Shown here in pieces: positions 26,588 through 35,585 of a stretch of 64,000 bases of DNA. Position numbers and translations under genes: made by a program. Source of the DNA: HK1 sp965220535 (lineage in GTDB: Bacteria; Pseudomonadota; Gammaproteobacteria; HK1); NCBI GenBank assembly GCA_965220535.1, contig OZ244833.1, forward strand, positions 2,480,001 to 2,544,000, given 5' to 3'. How positions within the stretch are numbered: position 1 is the first letter of the stretch; every line of letters starts with the position of its first letter. The notes below the pieces were generated by a model. It had not been told where the DNA came from and ran no database searches. It saw only the letters and a program-made list of their open reading frames with translations.

Positions 26588-27586
26588 ATGGACGCATCAT
26601 CTTTCGATCCGCGTATCGACCCCCAAGTGCGAAAGCTCCTCGAGGCGATGCGAAAGGCGGACTTGACGCCGGTCTACGAGACAAGTCCGGTCGAGGCGCG
26701 TCGGCAATACGAGGCGTTGGCCCGCTCGAGGCCGCCGGGGGACGCCGGCGTGGAAACGCAAGATCGCTCGATCCCGACGGCGAGCGGTGCGCTGCCCCTT
26801 CGTATTTACCGCCCCGGCCTTCGTGCCGGCCTTCATGACGACAGCGGATCTTCCGACCCTCGAGCATTGCCGGCGCTCGTTTATTTTCACGGGGGCGGGC
26901 ATGTCGTCGGCAGCATCGATACCCACGATGGAGTCGCCCGCAATCTTTGCGCCGGGGCCGCCTGTGCGGTGGTTTCGGTCGATTATCGTTTGGCCCCCGA
27001 ATATCGCTTTCCCGCCGCCGTCGAAGACGCATTCGTCGCCTTTCGCTGGTGTGTCGAGGAGGGTCGAGCGCAGGGGCTCGATACGCAGCGGATCGCGGTG
27101 GGAGGGGATAGCGCGGGCGGCAATCTTGCGGCGGTGGTGGCGTTGATGGCGCGCGACGCCGGAATCGCTGCGCCCTGCTTGCAGTCGTTGATCTATCCGG
27201 TGACCGATTACGCCGGCGATACCGAGTCTTATCGAGCCTTCGCCGAAGGCTACGGCTCTCTCGAGGCGCGTTCGATGTTTTGGTTTCGCGATCGTTATCT
27301 GTCCGACGAAAAGGATCGGCTCGATTGGCGGGCGGCGCCTTTGCGAGTCGAGGACCTTCGCGGCCTTCCCCCGGCCTTCGTGTTGACCGCCGAACTCGAT
27401 ATCCTGCGAGACGAAGGTGCCGCTTTTGCGCAGCGATTGAAAGACTCGCAGGTGGAGGTCGAATACCACGAGATCCCCGGCATGATCCACGGCTTTTTTA
27501 CGATGGCTCCGATGGTGGACGGGGCCGTGCACGCTCAAAGGCTGGCGTGCGCGGCCCTTTGCCGAGCTTTCGAGAGCGATGGATGA
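26588..27586 (+). CDS. Alpha/beta hydrolase, HSL-type esterase/lipase
   Basis: Cytoplasmic carboxylesterase of the hormone-sensitive-lipase group. Oxyanion-hole motif HGGGHVVGS (around residue 101), nucleophile motif GGDSAGGNLAAVVAL (Ser about residue 171), acid in LTAELDILRDEG, and the catalytic His in GMIHGFFTM complete the triad. The start at 26588 (MDASSFDPRID) has AAGGAGAG 4 bp upstream and is preferred over the in-frame ATG at 26546. 332 residues, typical. Three 15-bp repeats follow the stop. Confidence 0.92.
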   Translation: MDASSFDPRIDPQVRKLLEAMRKADLTPVYETSPVEARRQYEALARSRPPGDAGVETQDRSIPTASGALPLRIYRPGLRAGLHDDSGSSDPRALPALVYFHGGGHVVGSIDTHDGVARNLCAGAACAVVSVDYRLAPEYRFPAAVEDAFVAFRWCVEEGRAQGLDTQRIAVGGDSAGGNLAAVVALMARDAGIAAPCLQSLIYPVTDYAGDTESYRAFAEGYGSLEARSMFWFRDRYLSDEKDRLDWRAAPLRVEDLRGLPPAFVLTAELDILRDEGAAFAQRLKDSQVEVEYHEIPGMIHGFFTMAPMVDGAVHAQRLACAALCRAFESDG

Positions 27587-27594
27587 GTTCGCTA

Positions 27595-27639
27595 GGGGTT
27601 CGCAAGTAAGGGGCTCGCAAGCAAGGGGTTCGCAAGCAA
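27595..27639. repeat. Three tandem 15-bp repeats downstream of the esterase
   Basis: AGGGGTTCGCAAGTA, AGGGGCTCGCAAGCA, AGGGGTTCGCAAGCA. They lie between two convergent genes. Confidence 0.9.
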
Positions 27640-27712
27640 GGGCCGTCATCGGCAAGCCCTCCATCAGCCGAAGGCCGATACAACCGGCCGATACGCTCGG
27701 GTCTCGAAAAAA

Positions 27713-28627
27713 TCAAGGTTTCATCGAGTCGCCGTGGAGCAAACGATAGATCGCGCTGCAGTCGAGATCGCCCCCGCCTTGAAGGCAGAGCGTGCGATAG
27801 AGCGATGCCGTCAGCGCCCCGAGCGGGGTGCCGGTGCCGGTGGTTTGGGCCGCGGCTTGGGAAAGCCCGAGGTCCTTTGCCATCAACGATGCCCTAAAGC
27901 CCGGGGCGAAATCCCGGTTGGAAGCGGCGGATTCGACCACATCGGCGACCGGATACATCGTATCCATCATCCAATTCTGTCCCGAGGAGGTCGACATCAC
28001 CCGATGCAGGGTCTTGGCGTCGATTCCCAAGGCCTGCCCGAGGCTGACCGCTTCGGCGGTTCCCGTCAGGGCGATCCCCGCCATCATGTTGTTGCAGATC
28101 TTCATCGCCTGCCCCAAGCCGGAAGCCCCGATATGCACGATATTGCGCCCCATCGCCTGCAGTATCGGGCGGGCGCGCTCGAAGTTTTCTTCCCTCCCTC
28201 CGACCATGAAGGTCAAGGTCCCCGCCGCCGCTCCGGAGATCCCCCCGGAAACCGGCGCGTCGACCATCATGCGCTTCTCCTGCTTCGCTTTTTCCGCCAC
28301 CGTCTTCGCGCTGTCGATATCGATGGTGGAGCAGTCGATCAAGATGGCCGAAGAGGGGGCGGCGGCGAGGATCCCGGCTTCGCCTTCGGCCGAGCCCATA
28401 TAGGCCTCGCGTACGTGGCGTCCTTCCGGGAGCATGGTGATGACCGCGCTCGTTTCGGCGGCGGCGTCGGCGATGCCGGAGGCGATCGTGGCCCCCGCTT
28501 CTTTCGCCGCGCCGAGAGCATCGGCCGATATATCGAAAGCTTTGATCTCGTACCCGGCTTTCATCAGGTTGCGGATCATCGGTAGCCCCATATTGCCGGC
28601 ACCGATGAATCCAATCGGACCGCTCAT
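27713..28627 (-). CDS. mmsB: NAD-dependent 3-hydroxyisobutyrate dehydrogenase-like protein
   Basis: Beta-hydroxyacid dehydrogenase; the closest pattern is 3-hydroxyisobutyrate dehydrogenase of valine breakdown. Rossmann signature IGFIGAGNMGLPMIRNLMKA at the N-terminus, DAPVSGGISGAAAGTLTFMV (substrate-binding signature) and GLGQAMKICNNMMAGI with the catalytic Lys (KICNN) are all present. Length 304. It lies ~115 bp after the ABC ATPase gene on the same strand and may be the last gene of the transporter operon, hinting that the imported compound feeds a hydroxyacid pathway. Tartronate-semialdehyde reductase is a less likely alternative. Confidence 0.88.
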   Translation of the reverse strand: MSGPIGFIGAGNMGLPMIRNLMKAGYEIKAFDISADALGAAKEAGATIASGIADAAAETSAVITMLPEGRHVREAYMGSAEGEAGILAAAPSSAILIDCSTIDIDSAKTVAEKAKQEKRMMVDAPVSGGISGAAAGTLTFMVGGREENFERARPILQAMGRNIVHIGASGLGQAMKICNNMMAGIALTGTAEAVSLGQALGIDAKTLHRVMSTSSGQNWMMDTMYPVADVVESAASNRDFAPGFRASLMAKDLGLSQAAAQTTGTGTPLGALTASLYRTLCLQGGGDLDCSAIYRLLHGDSMKP

Positions 28628-28744
28628 CGAAAAATCTCCCTTTTCCTTGTCGATTCAAGTTCTGTCATGTTGCGCGCCTTCGACGTTGAAGAGTGCGCAA
28701 ATCCCGGGGCGGGCGATCTTCGGATCGCATCGATTCGGATCGCA

Positions 28745-30439
28745 TCAAGACGTGTTTTTTTGCAGCGCCGCCTCCCCGATATTATCCACCCCCCTTTTGG
28801 CTAGCAGTTCGTCGAGCCAATCCGGATCCATCTCCGGGACCGAGGAGAGCAAAAGATCGGTATAAGCATGGTGCGGAGGACGGAACATATCCTCCTTCGG
28901 CCCCGCTTCGACCACCTTCCCCTCTTTCATCACCACCACTTGGTCGGCGATGGCTCGTACCGTCGCGAGGTCGTGGGTGATGAACATATAGGCGAGATCG
29001 AGGTCTTCTTGCAGGCGGTCGAGGAGTTTGAGAATGCCCTCGGCCACGATTTGATCGAGGGCACTGGTCACCTCGTCGCAGATGATGAATTCCGGCTCGG
29101 CGGCCAAGGCGCGGGCGATGCCGATCCGCTGTTTCTGCCCGCCGGAGAGTTCGGAGGGGTAGCGGTGGTAATACTGGGAGGGCTCGAGCTCGATTTGATC
29201 GAGAAGTTCGTCCACCCGTTTTTTCAATGCCACCCCGCGCAATCCCCGATAAAAGGAGACCGGGCGTCCGATGATCTCGCCGATTCGCTTTTTGGGGTTG
29301 AGGGCGGTATCGGCCATCTGGTAGATCATCTGGGCCTGCCGCAACTGATCCTTGGAGCGATCTCGAAAGCTCGAAGCCAGAGGCGATCCGTTATGGAGGA
29401 TCTGGCCGGATAGCGGCGGCAGCAGCCCGGTGATGCAGCGTGCCGCCGTGGATTTGCCCGAGCCCGACTCCCCGACCACCGCTACCGTGCGCCCGCGGTG
29501 GATATCGAAAGAGACCTTCTCCAGCACTTTGACGGTGCCGTAAGCGGCGCTGACATTTTCCACCGTGATGACCGGCGTTTCCCCCTGGGGCGGGGGCGGT
29601 TTTTGCTTGCGCTGGAAGCTGCGCACGGCCCATAGGGAACGGGTGTACTCCTCGCGCGGCGCTTCGAGCATCGAGCGGGTATCGGCTTCTTCGACTTCGT
29701 CGCCTTTGAGCAGAACCTTGATGCGATCCGCCATCTGGGCGACCACGGCGAGGTCGTGGGTGATATAGAGGGCGGCGGTGTCGAACTGATCGACGATATC
29801 GCGGATGGCCGCGAGCACTTCGATCTGGGTGGTGACGTCGAGCGCGGTCGTCGGCTCGTCGAAGATGATGAGATCGGGGCGGCAGCTCATCGCCATCGCG
29901 GTCATCGCGCGCTGCAACTGTCCCCCCGAGACCTGGTGCGGATAGCGAAAGCCGATTTCCTCGGGGTGGGGAAGACGCAGACGCCGATAGAGCTCCATCG
30001 CGTCCTCCTCGCTTTCCCGACGGTTCTTGATTTTGTGCTGCACCGGCGCTGCGGTGTGCTGGTCGATCAGCCGATGAGCGGGGTTGAAAGAGGCGGCGGC
30101 CGATTGCGCCACGTAGGCGATGCGGGCCCCGCGCAGCATTCGCAAATCCTCTTCCGGGGAAGAGGTGAGCTCCATGCCGTCGAATTCGATGGTGCCGCCG
30201 CTGATGCGGCAGCCGTCGCGGGTGAAGCCCATCGCCGCCAAGCCGATGGTGGATTTGCCGGCGCCGGATTCACCGATCAGGCCGAGCACTTCGCCGCGCC
30301 GCAGGTCGAGATCGACGCCGTGCACGATCTCGATCCACGAGTCCTCGACCCGGCCCTCGATACGAAGCCCGCGGACTTTAAGCAGCAGGCTTGCGTTGTT
30401 TTTTTGCGCCGACTCCGACACCGATTTTTTTTCGCTCAT
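28745..30439 (-). CDS. Oligopeptide/dipeptide-type ABC transporter, fused double ATP-binding protein
   Basis: Two ABC ATPase domains in one chain, a DppD/DppF-like fusion that powers the permeases encoded upstream. Domain 1: Walker A LIGESGAGKSTIGL (~res 53), signature VSGGQLQRAM, Walker B LIIFDEPTTALDV. Domain 2: Walker A VVGESGSGKSTAARC, signature LSGGQKQRIGIARAL, Walker B FIICDEVTSALDQ; the second Walker B has Val where Pro is usual. Start at 30439 (MSEKKSVSESAQ) with AGAGGG upstream; an in-frame extension to 30538 is not conserved. 564 residues, normal for such fusions. Confidence 0.93.
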   Translation of the reverse strand: MSEKKSVSESAQKNNASLLLKVRGLRIEGRVEDSWIEIVHGVDLDLRRGEVLGLIGESGAGKSTIGLAAMGFTRDGCRISGGTIEFDGMELTSSPEEDLRMLRGARIAYVAQSAAASFNPAHRLIDQHTAAPVQHKIKNRRESEEDAMELYRRLRLPHPEEIGFRYPHQVSGGQLQRAMTAMAMSCRPDLIIFDEPTTALDVTTQIEVLAAIRDIVDQFDTAALYITHDLAVVAQMADRIKVLLKGDEVEEADTRSMLEAPREEYTRSLWAVRSFQRKQKPPPPQGETPVITVENVSAAYGTVKVLEKVSFDIHRGRTVAVVGESGSGKSTAARCITGLLPPLSGQILHNGSPLASSFRDRSKDQLRQAQMIYQMADTALNPKKRIGEIIGRPVSFYRGLRGVALKKRVDELLDQIELEPSQYYHRYPSELSGGQKQRIGIARALAAEPEFIICDEVTSALDQIVAEGILKLLDRLQEDLDLAYMFITHDLATVRAIADQVVVMKEGKVVEAGPKEDMFRPPHHAYTDLLLSSVPEMDPDWLDELLAKRGVDNIGEAALQKNTS

Positions 30440-30592
30440 GACGCCCTCTTCGATATCTTCGAGCGGGACTTCATTCGATCGATCGGGGATCGTCCCGGAT
30501 CCCCGCTGATCCCTGATACCCCCCAAACATTTCCCCAAGCGTTTCCCCCGAAGGGCTTTCGCTCTTTCGCTCCGCTCATTCTTTCAATCCGC

Positions 30593-31654
30593 TCATTCTT
30601 TCAATCCGGATGAGATATGGAGCAACCAGTCGACCACGAAGTTGACGGCAACGGTCAGCAAGGCGATCGCCGCCGCCGGGATCAACGGGGTGATTTGACC
30701 GAAGGAGATCAGGGTCGAGCTATCCCGCACCATCGAGCCCCAGTCCGCGGTCGGGGGTTGGATACCCAGACCCAAGAAGGAGAGAGCCGAGATCAGGAGG
30801 AAAACGAAGCAAAAGCGCAGACCGAACTCGGCGATCAAGGGGGCGGTCGCGTTCGGCAGGATCTCGCGCGCTATCAGATACCAAGTCTTCTCGCCGCGCA
30901 GTCGAGCGGCCTCGATATAGTCCATCACCACGATATTCCCCGCCACCGCTCGCGCCAAGCGGAAGACCAGCGGGTAGTAGAGAAGGGCGATCACCAAGAT
31001 CAGGTTGATGACACTGGGGCCGACGATCGTCAGCAGCAGCAAGGCGAAAACGAGCTGGGGGATGGCCATCACGATGTCGGCGATGCGCCCGCAGACTTGG
31101 TCCACCCAGCCCCCCAAAGTCGCTGCCATCAGCCCGACCAGCGATCCGGTGAAAAAGGCGAGGGCGGTGGTCAAGAGCGCGATACCCACCGTATTGCGCG
31201 CCCCGTAGATGATGCGGCTGAACAGGTCGCGTCCCAGCTGATCCCCGCCGAGCAGCATTTTTTCGTCCGGCGGAGCGTAGGCGCCCCCGATCACCTCGGA
31301 TTCCCCGTAAGGGGCGATGGCCGGGGCGGCGATCGCCGCCACCAGATAGACGAAGATGACGAAAAGCCCGAAGGAGGCGGTCAGCGGGGCGTTGCGTATC
31401 ATCCGCGCCGCATCCCGCGGGAGCAACACGGCGCAGAATTCCCGGAAGCTGTACGCGACCCCCATCGCCGCCATGAAAATCCCGACCACCATCGCGATGC
31501 GCCGCAGCCACGATTCTCCGCCGATAAAGCCGATAAAGAAGCATACAAGCGTGAGGGCGAAGATCGTCATAAAAGCCTCGCGCTGTCGATAGAAAGCGCT
31601 CAGGCACGAAGCCGCGATCAGGAGGGTGAAGAAGGTGAGGATGAACAGGCTCAT
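30593..31654 (-). CDS. ABC transporter permease, DppC/OppC-like
   Basis: Inner-membrane subunit of the importer. The first ~95 residues hold about three extra hydrophobic helices (FILTFFTLLIAASCLSAFY, MTIFALTLVCFFIGFI, and a third), longer than a standard DppC N-terminus. The usual DppC region follows: NAPLTASFGLFVIFVYLVAA, the periplasmic GGDQLGRDLFSRIIYGARN motif, and the EAA loop (EAARLRGEKTWYLIAREILP) that docks the ATPase. C-terminal helices include SALSFLGLGIQPPTADWG, a strong OppC signature. 353 residues. It begins 10 bp after the partner permease stop. Confidence 0.93.
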   Translation of the reverse strand: MSLFILTFFTLLIAASCLSAFYRQREAFMTIFALTLVCFFIGFIGGESWLRRIAMVVGIFMAAMGVAYSFREFCAVLLPRDAARMIRNAPLTASFGLFVIFVYLVAAIAAPAIAPYGESEVIGGAYAPPDEKMLLGGDQLGRDLFSRIIYGARNTVGIALLTTALAFFTGSLVGLMAATLGGWVDQVCGRIADIVMAIPQLVFALLLLTIVGPSVINLILVIALLYYPLVFRLARAVAGNIVVMDYIEAARLRGEKTWYLIAREILPNATAPLIAEFGLRFCFVFLLISALSFLGLGIQPPTADWGSMVRDSSTLISFGQITPLIPAAAIALLTVAVNFVVDWLLHISSGLKE

Positions 31655-31664
31655 GGCATGCTCC

Positions 31665-32618
31665 TCATTTCGGATGCCGAAGCCGGGGGTTGGTCAGGAT
31701 CGCCCCCACGTCGGCCAGTAGATTGAGCAGGATATAGATGGCGGCGAAGATCAGGCAGCAGGCCTGTACCACCGGGAAATCCCTCTTGGTGACGCTGTCC
31801 ACCAAGAGTTGCCCCACCCCGGGATAGACGAAGACTTTCTCGACCAACACCACGCCGGTGATCAGGTAGGCGAGGTTCAACGCTACCACGTTGATGACCG
31901 GAGCCAGCGCGTTCGGCAGCGCGTGCACCACGATGACTTTCCAACGAGGCTCGCCCTTCAGTCGCGCCATTTCGATATAGGGCGAGGCGAGCAGGGCGAT
32001 GATTGCGGCTCGGGTCATGCGCATCATGTGGGCGACCACCACCAGCGTCAGGGTGATCGCCGGAAGCAAGGTGGCGAAGATCCGATCTCCCAAAGCCATC
32101 CCGTCGCTGACATTGGAGATGGAGGGGAAAATCGGATTTTGCACTGCGAAGAAGAGGATCAGGATATAGCCGAGAAAGAACTCCGGCGAGGAGATCGAAG
32201 TCAGGGTGAGGATATTCGCGCCGCGATCGAAGAAGGATCCGCGCCACAAGGCGACCAGCACGCCCAAGAAGATCGCTATCGGGACCGATATCACCGCCGC
32301 CATTCCCGCCAAGAACATGGTGTTGAAAAATCTCGGCCCGAGTTGTTCCGCCACCGAGCGTTTGTTGGCGAGGGAGTTTCCGAAGTCCCCTTGCAGTGCG
32401 CTGGTCAGCCAATCCGCATAGCGTATATAGAAGGGTCGGTCGATTCCGAGTTCCTCGCTCAGAGCCTTGACCGTCTCCGGGGTGGCGGCTTGGCCGAGGA
32501 TTTGTTCGGCAAGATTTCCGGGTAAGAGCTCCACCGCCCCGGTGATGATCAGGGAAATGACGAAGAGGGTGACGAGGCCCAGTCCCAGTCGTTTCAGTAC
32601 CAGCCGAATGACGCCCAT
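31665..32618 (-). CDS. ABC transporter permease, DppB/OppB-like
   Basis: Six-helix permease: the N-terminal LVLKRLGLGLVTLFVISLII, LGIDRPFYIRYADWLTSALQ then GDFGNSL (typical DppB), the EAA-type loop MARLKGEPRWKVIVVHALPN, and NLAYLITGVVLVEKVF near the end. 317 residues, normal. It lies ~270 bp downstream of the substrate-binding gene; the gap contains no gene. Confidence 0.93.
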   Translation of the reverse strand: MGVIRLVLKRLGLGLVTLFVISLIITGAVELLPGNLAEQILGQAATPETVKALSEELGIDRPFYIRYADWLTSALQGDFGNSLANKRSVAEQLGPRFFNTMFLAGMAAVISVPIAIFLGVLVALWRGSFFDRGANILTLTSISSPEFFLGYILILFFAVQNPIFPSISNVSDGMALGDRIFATLLPAITLTLVVVAHMMRMTRAAIIALLASPYIEMARLKGEPRWKVIVVHALPNALAPVINVVALNLAYLITGVVLVEKVFVYPGVGQLLVDSVTKRDFPVVQACCLIFAAIYILLNLLADVGAILTNPRLRHPK

Positions 32619-32890
32619 CGGTGCGTCCTCCTTGGCCTATCGGTCGATAGATTTGGCGGGGTTCGAAGCGGCCTCATCGAATATGAGAGTCGTTCGAAGA
32701 CGAGAACGTCGCTTGCGAATCATGCGGACCGAACCCCTTTCGACAGACATCTTCGATAGCGGGTGAATGTCGGCCGCAAGCGCACCCTCTTTTGATTGAG
32801 CGAGTGCGCTTGCGGTCCACGAGATGGCCCTTTGGCACCGAATCTTCGGCAATGACGATGCGGCGCCAAGGACTCGGGGGAAGCCGCCCT

Positions 32891-34429
32891 TTAGACGAAC
32901 GACCAGCGTTCCATCCAGCGCTCGCCGTCCGCATCCCAGTTCGAGGCGATGGGTTCGGGCACTTGCAGTTTCTCGGAGGTGGCGAAGACGTAGGAGGCGA
33001 ACATCGGGACGATGGTGCCGCCGTCGTCGCGCACGAGACCCTGCATCTCGGAATACATTTCCCGCCGCTTCGCTTCGTCGAGCTCCGCCCGCGCCTCTTT
33101 GAGAAGGAGATTGAAGCGCTCGTTCTCCCAAACGGCATCGTTCCAAGGCACCCCGGCTTCGTAGGCGGTTTGGAACATCCAGTCCGCGGTCGGTCTCCCC
33201 CCCCAGTAGCAGGCGCAAAAGGGTTTTTTATTCCAGACATTCGACCAGTAGCCGTCGTTCGGTTCGCGGACGACGTTGATATTGATACCGGCGGCTTTTG
33301 CGCTTTCGGCAAAGAGCACCGCCGCATCCACCGCCCCGGCAAAAGCCGCATCCGCGACATTGAGATCGACCTTGAGCCCTTCCATTTTCGCCATCTTCAG
33401 GTGTTCTCTCGCGGCATCCGGGTCGTAGGTGCGTTGTTCGAGATCGCGAGCGAAGAAACGTTGCCCGCGCCCGATCGGATGATCGTTGCCGACCACCCCG
33501 TAGCCCTGCAGAATTTTCTCGACGATCTCGTCGCGTTTGATGGCGTGTTTGAGGGCCAAGCGAACATCGACGTTGTCGAAAGGAGGGATATTGGTGCGCA
33601 TCGGGAAGGTGTAATGCTGGGTGCCGGCGATCGAGTGCACCTTGATTCCGGATCGCTGCGAGAGGAGATTGACGGTTTTGAGGTCGACCCGATCGATGGC
33701 GTCGACTTGACCGGTGATCAGGGCATTGGTGCGGGCCGTGGGATCGACGATCGCCAACATTTCAACCTCGTCGAAAAACCCGCGATCCGATTCGAAATAA
33801 TCCGGGTAGCGAGAGAAGTCGGCTCGCACGCCGGGTTCGAAATTCGTCAGGCGATAGGCGCCGCAGCCGATGCCGGATTCCCAATCGGCCTTGCCGCCCT
33901 CGGCGGGCATGATCGGCAGGTGGTAGTCGCTCAAAATGAAGGGGAAGTCGGCGCTGCCGGCCTCCAAGGTGAATTTGACGATGTATTTGCCGTCGGCTTC
34001 GATCGACTTGATCGGTTTGACGATGGGGGCGGCGGCGGATTTCGAATCCTCGCCTCGGTGGTGGTCGATGGAGGCGATCACGTCCTCGGCGACGACCTCG
34101 CGCCCGTTATGGTAGGTAGCGCCCTTGCGCAGGCGGAAAGTCCAAGTTACGGCGTCGGCCGAGGGCTCCCAAGACTCGGCGAGGCTGCCGACCAAGGAGC
34201 CGTCCCCCGCGACCTCGGTCAGATAGCCCTGATAACCATGGACCATGGCGATCACGAAGCCGTTATCGTGAATGGCGGGATCCAAAGCGTCGCTGGTCTG
34301 GCCGTGCGCCTTGCCCATGCGCATGACCCCGCCTCTTTTGGCGGCGCGGGCGAAGCGCACCGGCAGTGCGAGGGCGGCGGCGCCGGCGGCGCTGCCCTGA
34401 AGAAATCGACGGCGGCTTGTTTTGTTCAT
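32891..34429 (-). CDS. ABC transporter substrate-binding protein (family 5), Tat-exported
   Basis: Periplasmic solute-binding protein of the Dpp/Opp class. The N-terminus MNKTSRRRFLQGSAAGAAAL carries a twin-arginine signal. It is followed by WTFRLRKGATYHNG and AEDVIASI, the usual SBP_bac_5 signature region, GCGAYRLTNFEPG, DVRLALKHAIKRDEIVEKIL and a C-terminal LLKEARAELDEAKRREMYSE. 512 residues. AGGAG lies 6 bp upstream of the ATG. As first gene of the operon it may set the substrate (peptide, opine or another amino compound), which is not readable from sequence. Confidence 0.92.
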   Translation of the reverse strand: MNKTSRRRFLQGSAAGAAALALPVRFARAAKRGGVMRMGKAHGQTSDALDPAIHDNGFVIAMVHGYQGYLTEVAGDGSLVGSLAESWEPSADAVTWTFRLRKGATYHNGREVVAEDVIASIDHHRGEDSKSAAAPIVKPIKSIEADGKYIVKFTLEAGSADFPFILSDYHLPIMPAEGGKADWESGIGCGAYRLTNFEPGVRADFSRYPDYFESDRGFFDEVEMLAIVDPTARTNALITGQVDAIDRVDLKTVNLLSQRSGIKVHSIAGTQHYTFPMRTNIPPFDNVDVRLALKHAIKRDEIVEKILQGYGVVGNDHPIGRGQRFFARDLEQRTYDPDAAREHLKMAKMEGLKVDLNVADAAFAGAVDAAVLFAESAKAAGININVVREPNDGYWSNVWNKKPFCACYWGGRPTADWMFQTAYEAGVPWNDAVWENERFNLLLKEARAELDEAKRREMYSEMQGLVRDDGGTIVPMFASYVFATSEKLQVPEPIASNWDADGERWMERWSFV

Positions 34430-35585
34430 TCACCACTCCTATTGCGGTTATGCGGTTGCGTTTCGATTCCGAGCAGGTCGATCTCGAAGGAGACGAAAAG
34501 GCTTCGAGGCGTTCGAAGAACCGAGACGGCTTGGGTTCCGCTCCTTCGGATCCGGGTCTTCTCGTCGAGCGTTTTTTCCTTCGAAGTCTTCCTTCGGACG
34601 ATTCCCCGAAGGGACGGGGCTTCGAAGAACACCCGAGGACACCGGCGAATGATACCCCTCGGATTCATGGATATCGAAGGGACGAGAAGCGCTTGATCAG
34701 CGGGTCAAAGGGCGATGGATATCCCTTATCGATCGTCCCGATTCTTGGTCTTTTCTTGGAACGAGATGCCCGACATTCGATGCCCGGCACGATTGAAAAA
34801 ACGAAGCGTCGCCCATATATGTACATGATCCCCGGCAAAATAGCAAAATGGCGAATCGCTTGGCGAAGTGCCGATTGCCGAGAATCGACCCGAGGGTCGA
34901 GGCTTCGGGGGCGTGGTCGGCCACCCCCTCGCGGCGCTGATCGAAGGCCCTCCGATGCTTTCCCCGGGGCTCGGCGACGAAGCGGACGAGCCTTGACGCT
35001 GCATAGTCGGCTCGATGCACTCAAGATGCATTCGAAGGGGGACGAGCGAAGGGGGCGAGGGTTTCGGCTTGACCTCGATCTCGTTGTTCGATCCTTGCCC
35101 CATCGCTATTTGGCTTGAAGAAATGGGTTCGGACATCCGCTCTCTCGAGGGGGTCGATCGCATCGATCGGGCGAGCGTCTGCGGTCTTGTCGCCGATCTC
35201 GTCTCGTTCGTCGTCTCGTTCGCTCGATCCGAAGATCCGCGCCGAAGCCGAAAGAGCCCCGTCGTCATGGTGCGCCCGTTTTTCGCACCGCCCTCCCCCT
35301 CGTCGCTGGTATAAAATCACGCCGAGCGACCGGAAGTCCTCGTTCGGCGAAAGGATTGAAAGGGCCCGCATTCGTTCTTTCGGCGACGCCTTTGTAGGAT
35401 GACGTCTTCCCTTGAATCCGTAGAAGCCCTCGAATCCGTAGAAGGCGGGCGTTTCCCTTTGCGATTTTGCGAAATCGAAGCGGTCGCCCCTACCCCGCCC
35501 CGGTCCTCGTCGATGCCTTGGTCAAGGCGAATCGACCACCATCGGGGTTTTTGCGATATTCGGCCAAAGCGAGCGAATCCCTTAC
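34430..35585. other. Intergenic region between divergent ABC and RND operons, no gene seen
   Basis: 1.15 kb with long accidental frames. TATAAAAT at about 35309 is a possible -10 element for the RND operon, but no good -35 partner was found. Confidence 0.5.
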
